Shown here: in pieces, positions 8,755-15,894 of the stretch
Layout of the letters: every line of letters starts with the position of its first letter
How positions within the stretch are numbered: position 1 is the stretch's first letter
Assembly: GCA_036939755.1 (NCBI GenBank)
Contig: JALLAZ010000425.1
Location: 1-15,894, forward strand
DNA from: Stephanodiscus triporus
Taxonomy: Eukaryota > Bacillariophyta > Thalassiosirophyceae > Thalassiosirales > Thalassiosiraceae
Length of the DNA: 15,894 nt
Direction: 5' to 3'
Notes under the pieces: model-generated
What the model was told of the DNA's origin: nothing
Database searches by the model: none
What the model saw: only the letters and a program-made list of their open reading frames with translations
Program-made: the position numbers and the translations under genes

Positions 8755-11700
8755 ACGTCCCCCGTCGTCGACCTCGACGCCACCCTTCCCTATCCTCCCG
8801 CGGACGACGACCGATCTGAAGCCTTCGAGGCGGAATGTCGTCGCCTCCTGGGATTGCTGTCGTCGTCGCTGTCGTCGTCGTCGTCGTCTCGACTGTCGGA
8901 GGGGGACGCCGCGTCGCTGCTGTCGCACCTGACGACGCTGCACAAAGAAGACGGAGCGGACGAGGGCGGACCTTCGGGGTCCTCCCCCCCCTCGCCGTCG
9001 CGCTGGGGCGCCGCGAGCGTCGCGCTCGTCCGCGCGACGACGAGGGCGGCGATGAAGAGCCTACGCGGCGGCGGCGGCGGCGGGGACCCCCCGGGGATTT
9101 TGGACGGCGCGACGGCGCGGAGGCTTCTGGCCGACGGCGTGCTGCCGCTCGCGTCCTGCTCCCTCCCCGCCCCCTCCGCCTCGTCCTCGTCGTCCTCCTC
9201 CCATCGCCGCCCCGACGGGACGCCGCCGCCGTGCGTTTGGATCGCCAGGTTGATGAGGTCGATCGTCGTGGAGGATCTCCTGCCCGCGGCCCTTCATGTC
9301 GACGACGACGACTGCGACGACGACTGCGACGGCGACGACGACACCACGGCGGTGACGATCCTCCTGTCGGCCTTCCTCACCAGGATGGATTCGGACGAAT
9401 CGTCGGGGGTTCTGTCGTCCTCGTCCGACGACGACGGCCGGGGTCCCCCCTCGTCTTCGGGGTCGGTCGACGACGTCCTCGATCGCCTCTGCGGCGTCAA
9501 GGCGACGGTGGGGGGCCGACGATCCCGCATGCGTCCGTCGTTCGCGTCCGCGATCCTCGCGTCACTGCGAGAATTCGGATCGTCGTCGGGCGCGCCCGAC
9601 GTAGTCGCGGGAGTCGTCGGGGGCGGGAGGATGTCGCGTCGTCGGACACGTGAGGCCCCTAGTCGTCGCGAGGGTCGGTACGAATACGTCGATCGACACG
9701 CGTCGCTCCTGCGTTCGGGACTGCGTTCCCTCCGATCGATCGTCGACGGCGGCCGTAGTCATCGTCGCGATCGCGGCGGCGACAATCGTCGACGGGATGA
9801 TCGATTCGACGCGCTGCCACCGCTGGTCTACCAGCTCGGCCTGCTGCCCATGGGCGCTACCTCGTCGTCGTCGTTGTCGTCGTCGGGCGGCGGAGGCGGC
9901 CGGGAGGGCGAGAGGCAACGCGGGATGCGCCTACGAATGATGTGCCTGGAGGGCATCGCCGACGCGTTGGATAACGATGATCGGCACCGCCGCGACGGCG
10001 GCGGCGACGACGACGACGACGGTGGGAGATCGAAATCGTCGAGAGAATGGGAGGAGGAGGAGGAGGCGTACCGATGGGCGAGGTACACGTCGCTCTCCCA
10101 CCTCGGGAATTGCCTACGTTCCGATCCCGACCTGTGCGCGGCCATGCTGTCGTTGTTGGCCGGGGAGACATCCCCCGTGGACGATGACGAGGACGACGAC
10201 TTCGACGACCGACAGCGGCGTAGGCGGCCATTTCGTCACGCGAGATTGACGCCCTTCAGGCTCGCGATGGGACTATCGATGGCGTCGTCCGTGCCGCGGA
10301 TGAGGACATCGGCGTTGGACGCCGTGCGCGACCTGGCTGTGGAGGAGGAGACCCTGCGTGCGAGGCGTGGTTTTCGCACGGCGGCGCTCGACGACGTCCT
10401 TTTCGGTGGCAAGGGTGCGGGCGGCATCGCCCGCCGGCCATGGATGGATTGTCTGGTGCGTTGTTTGAAGATGGACGTCGTCGAGGGGGAGGGTGGTGGT
10501 GGCGGCGGCGGCAGCGGCGATATCGTTGGTCCCGAGGGCGACGATGGCATTCCGATCGTTCTACGTTGTCTTCTCTCCGTTGCAAAATTTGCCGAGAGCG
10601 AGAATGCAATGACGATGGGAGGAGGAGCGTGCGGCGGCGGCGTTGGCGGCGGATGTGCATCCTCCCTCCTCCAATCTTTAAGCCAATTGGGATTCTTGCT
10701 AATTGACTGTGTCAAGAAGGACGAGCCGTGTTGCACGGCATCTTCTTCTTCAAGCAGCATTGTTTCTGCCATGCGGGCGACCGCCGTGTTGGCTCCGCAC
10801 CTCGATATTTCATCCTTTGGCGGCGGTGGCAGCGACGGAAACGACACTTCATCGAGTTCGGCGCCGCACGCCGTCGCGACCATCGGGAGGTTTCTCCTGT
10901 GCTACCTCTTTTACCAATCCTCCTTGTCGTCGTCGCGATTTTCCCCATCGTCGGTATCGTTTCACGGCGGAAGAGGCGACGACATTGCGCTCTGCCGTTC
11001 AATCATGCGAACGTCCTTCGATAAATTTTGCGGTATGGCGCCGAACGCTTCGGAGCACGCAATGTTGCTGATGGACTTATTGCGCTTTCATCCATCGTCG
11101 ATTGGTATCGACGAAAGAAATCATTTGCGTGGTGATGATGATGACTATGGTAATATTGACGATGAACAAAAAGGAATGATAATTGCGTTAGTCCTTACAA
11201 CGAACCACCTTCCGTCAATCATCGATACTTTGGCCGGTGTTTCCGGTGGTGGGATGTCTCCCATCGTCGCATCTCGGGCCATTGTACCCACCTTGGGGCG
11301 ATTGCTACTCCTGATGTCTATCGCATCTTCGTCGCCGTATCTTCGACGAAGGCTGGTGGCGGGATCGTTATGGAAACGGCACGATTTGGAAGACCACGTC
11401 AATCAAACATTGTTATTGGCAAAGAAGTGCCTCTTCGTGCCCGATGTAGAGAAGAGGAAGTTCGCCGCCAAACTATTAGTCATGTTGTTGGGTGTGGCGG
11501 CCGTGGCCGCTTCTTCCTCTTCTCCTTCCAAGAATGTCGTTAGCTTTGGCAGTAGCGGTAGCAGCAATAGCGTGTGGAGTTCACTATTGTATGATATCAA
11601 GTGTTGTGTGCGAAGGTGTATGACGCAGCATCAAAATATTGTGAGGATGGAAGTTTACTCCTCGTTGTTGGAATTACTGCCCAAGACAGCACCATGCCAT

Positions 11701-14700
11701 GACAATTGCAGTGCAGCGACTCAGAATTCTGCTTCGCCGGAATCTACTACGCCAAATGGAATCATGCAAATGCCATCGCCCAAATTTTCATCGATGGGGT
11801 CGTACAATGAAGTTGTTGCGTCTATTTCACCTGTGGGACAGAAAGCCATAATCAGCGTGGTATCTGAATTATTGCTATCGTCATTGGAACGGTACGTTAC
11901 CAAACCCAAGGAAGAGCTGACCGACCGCAAAGCACGTCAGCAACGTGCCGCTCTTGGTGCTGGCCTTTCCCAGCCTGATGTGATTATTGAGGATGAGTTG
12001 CCAGGCGGAGGTTGTAAAACGGGAGGAGGAAAATGCAGCGGTGCGGCGGAAGAGAAGTGCAACCCATTCCGATTTGAAAAGTTGATAAACACCCGTCCAC
12101 AAAATTCATCAGATGGTGGTAGTAACAATAAGACGGGGGTGAAAAAGAAAGCCAAGGTTACGATTGGTCAGACCCTGCTCATGGAGGCGATGGAACGCAT
12201 AAACGAACCGCTGGCATTTCTCCTGGCGTCAAGTGTTGCCGTGGTCCCCCTCCTTGCATCCGACGATGACGAATGCGATGAGGTTGGTAATGACGACATT
12301 CACGACAACAATGACAAACTGAAAAAAAACATTGAATCATATTCGTTCACAAATGGCATGCTGTACTGATGTCGCCGATTATCTCAAATGGACCAAATCA
12401 AACAAAGCGATCTTCGATATCAAGGATAATGCACAACGTGCAAAAGAGATTGCGACATGCAAGTTGGCAACTCTGATACTTGTTTCTGTAACTGCCGACG
12501 TCTTGATTGGTACGTGTAGTTGGAAAAATGAACGCGGTGATGCTGCGGATTTTGATATTGTAATGGGCCGTGACGTGGCCAATGACATTGAAGACCTTTT
12601 CACGCTGCGCGCTGACGCCATTAGCGAAGCGACAGAAATAATGTCCAGTTTCGTCATGAAGCAGAGGAAAGTAGCTCCGGCATTGAATAAGGAAGGAACG
12701 AAGGAGAAGGTGATGACTAAGTTGAAGAATATAGATGCTAACACATCTTCTCAATCAATCGAAGAAACAAAGGTTGAGAAGAAGAAGAATGGTGGTAAAT
12801 CATCATCCTCCGTCGCTGGAAGAGGAGAGGGCATGGCAGTCTTCACGAAAGTTAAGTCAAGCGAAATCAACGAAACTACACTTGCCAAGAATCGTAAACT
12901 GATCGAGGCTGTTGTGGACAACACTACTCCAGCTATGAATTACGAATTTGTGGCTGAATTGTTGCGAAAGGCAGGAGCCGAGGTTTTTAAGGAGGCAAGT
13001 ATCTGGCGTTTGTCCGCTTTCTTTCGTTTTGTGTGTGCGTGATGCTCAAGATTATCATCTCTAACTATTTTATTGGTAGGTTTGCAACGATGGTGATTCG
13101 GATAACGACAATGACGACGGCGATGATGGCAGTGGAGCAACAGCAAGATTGGCTAAAAGTATATCCTTCCGACGCTTCATCGTCACCAAAAGTCTTCTTC
13201 TGATGAGCGGCTCGTGCTTCATAGTCAAAGTCGGCGCAAATTTTGGTCCACTTCCGCTTAGCACTGCTGCCGGGTCCGCTAGTGGTGCCATGGATGAAGA
13301 GTCGGCTTCTAAAATGCGCATTGCTGCTTCTTTTTCATTGGGACCGTTACTCTTTGTGGAGTTTTGTACTCACTGCTATAAGTTGGAACATACTTCTATT
13401 GCTATTGCCTCCAAACTCCAAAACTCATCCGCATCATCAATGCCAGACATATCTTTGGCGCAACTAGCATTGAGGGCCTTTACGTGTTGCGTACGTGGAA
13501 TGGCTTTCGACGCTCCAAATAATCATAATTCTACAGCATGGAGGGTGAATGCCCTCCTAAAAAATGCAATTCTAAAAGTGTCCACCGCGGTCCCAAGTTC
13601 TGCCGACGGGTGGCAGTTTTACCAAAAAACGATTACTGGTGATTTGCGGTGTATGAATTGTGTCCCTCGAGACGAAATCGATTTGCTGAAAACAATGCTT
13701 CCCATTCTCTCCCTCCCAAGGAATGCCGAGACCTCTGAAACCTTTGGTGGATCAAGCGTTACACCTACATGCCTCTTTTCTGAATTACTTTCGAACTGCA
13801 TGTACGGAGAAGCAATGGAATGTTGCTATTTGATTTCATCTGCTGCCGAAGCTTTCTGCGAACCTAATATTCGGGAGCGTTTGGGTGTCAGCCTATTGCG
13901 CGGCTTTGAAATTAGTGGGGCAGAACATGTGCCTGGCGTATTGGGCTTGGATCACAGCGACCAATCCAACGACAGCAACACCTGCGTTTCCGCTGTGATA
14001 AGCGTAGCGATGAAACTGAACTTCGGTCTTGATGGTGACACTCACGTGCCCCTTCCCGGTGGCGACTGCTTGTCAGCAGACCATCTCCGCGTAGCTAGGT
14101 CAAGGATGGGACTTCCAATGACAATTGTAGAAAACTGGCCGGAAACCCATCAAGGAAGACTTCAGAAGGAGCACATGATTGGAATTTCGACGCAGGTAGC
14201 TTGGGCGCTTTCGGCAACACTTGGCATTGGGAAGAACTTCTCTGACACATTTGATAAGAATTCGCCTACAAAGAAACAGCTGAAATTAGCCGTTGTCAAA
14301 GCTGTCACTCAAACATCAGATGCTAATTTTTCAAGAGAAAAATCATCAATTGCTCACACGATATCATCGGCAATAGATGGAGCACTCGACAACGCGGACT
14401 TTGTCACATTAAAAATGATCCCTCACATGCAACATGGGCAGTTAGATTTGGCGCAAAGATTCGTATCAAGCTTGTTGTTTTTGGTCTCCAAGATGATCAG
14501 CGCATTGGCGCCATCAGCGGAATTTCTTGTCGTCGATGGCAGCTTCTCATCAACGCTGTTGAAGATCACCAAACGCATGTATGGCATTCTCGTGAAACTC
14601 ACTCTGAGTTTCATGGCTAATCCCAAATCTTTGACGTCAATGGAAACCAGGAATTTTCTCGACTACGTGATAGCAACTCTGATGCCAAGGGTTTCCGCCT

Positions 14701-15260
14701 TGCTGTTTACTCTCCAGGAGAAACAGGAAACAGCCGGAGGCAAGTTCCTCGCCGAGAGCAAGATTGAAAGCCACGGAAAGACGTCGGCTCTAATCGTATT
14801 CGAGAAAGAAAGACTTGACAACGCTCTGCTGAAGGTCGCTGCGAAGCTGAAGCAATCAGGTCTCGACGAAGATAGCGAATGGCTTGAGAACCATGTCGTA
14901 TCCAATCTCAATCGAGATTTCAACATCAAGAGAGTCGAGGATGCCAAAGCGAGGGAGGCGCCAAAGAAGAAACAGAAATTATCTGGCGGGGCCAAACGAA
15001 AGGTAAAATCTGAACATTCTAAATCCAAGCCAAAGAAGAAACGGGTGGAGCTTGAGGAGGACAGCAATATTGATGATGATTCCAATGATGACAGTGCCGT
15101 GGAGGTTGATGCAGACGATTCCGTGGACGACGATGGGGAAGATGTTATTTCTCTCTCTAAGCTCACTGCGGAAATGGGCAATGACGATGGAGCCTCAGAT
15201 GATGGCAGTGATGAGGAGTTGGATTCGGAGTCAGAGGGTGAAGCTGAGTTCGATGAATGA
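8617..15260 (+). CDS. FANCI: Fanconi anaemia group I protein, ID2 clamp subunit (about 2185 aa; frame shift or extra intron at ~12.3 kb)
   Basis: FANCI is the FANCD2 paralogue and partner in the nuclear ID2 clamp for crosslink repair. The start is the first ATG after an in-frame TGA at 8599-8601. Segments matching human FANCI, in order: LPPLVYQLGLLP (400-411), LTPFRLAMGLS (544-554), LLQSLSQLGFLLID, AKKCLFVPDVEKRKFAAK with K937 matching human K523, CCVRRCMTQHQNIVRMEVY, EPLAFLL, MNYEFVAELLRKAG, and near the end VFEKERLDNALLKVAAKL and NRDFNIK (from 2070). The first coding block runs 8617-12994, but its frame changes by one base at an A8 run (12322-12329). The alternative is an intron at 12287-12407, giving about 2145 aa. 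The last exon is 13080-15260 after a GC-AG intron. Human FANCI is 1328 aa; the excess is Ser/Asp/Gly inserts and a polyserine N-terminus. Lys-rich stretches (KKKQK, KRKVK, KPKKKR) then an acidic tail close the protein. Confidence 0.9.
8618..8758 (+). repeat. FANCI: (TCC/TCG)n triplet tracts encoding polyserine at the FANCI N-terminus
   Basis: Two blocks of TCC/TCG codons give Ser runs immediately after the start codon and again around residues 37-47. Read on the minus strand the same DNA gives Asp or Glu runs. The tracts may be length-polymorphic. They make the exact start uncertain, because M30 (MTHPAG) is a possible alternative. Confidence 0.85.
11425..11427 (+). other. FANCI: Codon for the predicted FANCI monoubiquitination lysine (K937)
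   Basis: The second lysine of AKKCLFVPDVEKRK lines up with K523 of human LRKAMFANQLDARK. The downstream lysine of the same motif (K948) matches human K534 instead. Confidence 0.75.
12287..12407 (+). other. FANCI: Alternative FANCI intron (121 bp, phase 1), or frameshifted coding sequence
   Basis: GTAATG at 12287 and CAAAG ending at 12407 would join the two frames in phase. Against this reading, the acceptor is purine-rich, there is no CTAAC-like branch site, and both frames inside look coding. With one A removed from the A8 run the segment reads LKKTLNHIRSQM and then DVADYLKWTK, which resembles the human region DDILESITNRM and SELEDFELDK. I favour the one-base frameshift but cannot exclude the intron. 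Confidence 0.35.
12322..12329 (+). other. FANCI: A8 run at the FANCI frame change
   Basis: Upstream of this run the open frame is that of 8617; downstream it is the next frame, open from about 12323 to 12994. If the run had seven A, the two frames would be continuous. As given, the first frame stops at 12367-12369. Confidence 0.6.
12995..13079 (+). other. FANCI: FANCI intron of the GC-AG type (85 bp, phase 0)
   Basis: The donor reads AAGGAG|GCAAGTAT, a textbook GC donor context. The acceptor is TTTTATTGGTAG|GTT, with a CTAAC branch site at 13061-13065. Splicing joins EVFKE to VCNDGDSDN in phase. The nearby GT donor at 12999 would be out of phase with this acceptor. GT at 13031 is in phase but would make a 49-bp intron with a poor donor. 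Confidence 0.75.
15003..15257 (+). other. FANCI: Basic then acidic C-terminal tail of FANCI
   Basis: Lys/Arg clusters (from just before 15000 to about 15050) are followed by about 65 residues dominated by Asp, Glu and Ser. The clusters are probably nuclear localisation signals. A DDGED stretch (about 15127-15141) recalls the EDGE motif of vertebrate FANCI, but the order of acidic and basic parts is reversed compared with human. Confidence 0.65.
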
Positions 15261-15546
15261 TGATTCCTATATCCATTACCTAGAGGAGTGCTATTTTTCC
15301 TATTGCAGTCATCTTTCCACCACCCAGAGGCCTGATGACGACTGACAGTACACTAGATAAATTTATGAATAGCCTCCTACTAAAAGAAGTGAGTCATCTT
15401 GTTTTGTCTAGATAAGACTGCTCAATCTAAGTACACCTATGATAGTCATCTCTTTTCCTCTTTGTATTAGTAGATGAAAAAAACAATGATAAGAGTAGAG
15501 AAAGAGAATATTCCACCACCACATTGCTGCATATGGTACATCATAA

Positions 15547-15574
15547 AATTGAGAGGATGTGATCCCTCTCAATT
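15547..15574. repeat. Perfect 10-bp inverted repeat (stem-loop) downstream of FANCI
   Basis: AATTGAGAGG and CCTCTCAATT pair perfectly around the 8-nt loop ATGTGATC. An AATAAA hexamer begins three bases later (15577). It could fold in the 3' UTR if the transcript extends about 310 nt past the stop. The function is unknown. Confidence 0.6.
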
Positions 15575-15576
15575 CG

Positions 15577-15582
15577 AATAAA
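15577..15582 (+). terminator. Possible polyadenylation hexamer for FANCI
   Basis: AATAAA lies 317 nt after the FANCI stop, directly after a stem-loop. The motif is short and the region is AT-rich, so chance is likely. Confidence 0.25.
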
Positions 15583-15894
15583 TGCAAACACATCTGGAAT
15601 CAATTCCACCAGCAAAACTGTGAGGTACTCAATTGAAGATTCCTTGCCACTAAGGCAATCAATATTGTGCTACTATGATCCATGTCTTCATCAAGGAAGT
15701 CCTCATCAAGTAATGAAAAAACTATTGTTTTAGATCATCATAATTGATTAAATATAAGCATAATATTTCAAAAAAAACTAAGATTCTGTGCCTTAACACC
15801 AATGGATGTAAAATTATTCTGATTGAGGAATATTGAGGTTGAGGGAATTGTGTGGGGGTTATGTGTATGTGGGCGGTTTGCTTGCTGCACGGAG

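Larger units (their letters stand above)
15261..15894. other. AT-rich 3' flank without a recognisable gene
   Basis: In these 634 bp the short frames look non-coding. The stretch holds an inverted repeat (15547-15574) and an AATAAA at 15577-15582, and otherwise nothing I can name. It probably includes the FANCI 3' UTR. Confidence 0.6.

Noticed and set aside
8365..8783. Minus-strand frames with long Asp/Glu and Thr runs near the FANCI start
   Set aside because: These are mirror images of the polyserine triplets. They overlap the FANCI promoter and start and show no protein-like segments.
8618..8890. Triplet repeats as a CRISPR-like or satellite array
   Set aside because: There is no repeat-spacer structure; these are in-frame Ser codon runs.
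11458..11460. K948 (EKRK) as the FANCI ubiquitination site
   Set aside because: It aligns with human K534. K523 is 11 residues earlier, matching K937.
12332..13042. A separate small gene between two FANCI parts
   Set aside because: The segment continues the FANCI similarity in order and ends in an intron, so it is an internal part of FANCI in a shifted frame.
12999..13079. GT-AG intron from GTATCT to TTGGTAG in FANCI
   Set aside because: The phases do not match (1 into 0). The GC donor four bases earlier fits phase and consensus.

Overview
The window reads as nuclear DNA of a eukaryotic microalga, most likely a diatom (Thalassiosira-like centric). The reasons are short spliceosomal introns (about 85-125 bp), compact intergenic spaces, Ser/Asp/Gly low-complexity runs written in (TCG)n/(GAC)n triplets, and a Golgi O-fucosyltransferase-type protein of the kind that is multiplied in diatoms. 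The diatom assignment is an inference. The family assignments below come from reading the translations against remembered human proteins, with no database search.

Layout. Positions 1-125 hold the possible 3' end of an unidentified + strand gene that begins in a 30-G run. Positions 278-2741 (- strand) carry a three-exon type II membrane protein with a complete O-fucosyltransferase domain. A 222-bp divergent intergenic space (2742-2963) follows and contains a consensus E2F-like site. Positions 2964-8241 (+) encode a three-exon FANCD2. After a 375-bp spacer with a second E2F-like site comes FANCI at 8617-15260 (+). The last 634 bp are AT-rich and carry no gene that I can see.

The main result is that the two subunits of the Fanconi anaemia ID2 clamp, FANCD2 and FANCI, sit next to each other head to tail. 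In human they are on different chromosomes. Both monoubiquitination lysines are present: K717 in the VIRK motif for human FANCD2 K561, and K937 in the AKKCLF motif for human FANCI K523. This suggests a working interstrand-crosslink repair clamp whose subunits may be co-regulated through S phase.

Two gene-structure points in FANCI need care. The reading frame shifts by one base at an A8 run near 12322-12329. This could be a sequence error, a real frameshift, or a 121-bp intron in that place. The intron before the last exon appears to be of the rare GC-AG type. Both repair genes also change composition inside the gene: the 5' parts are GC-rich and triplet-repetitive, and the 3' parts are AT-richer with ordinary codon use.
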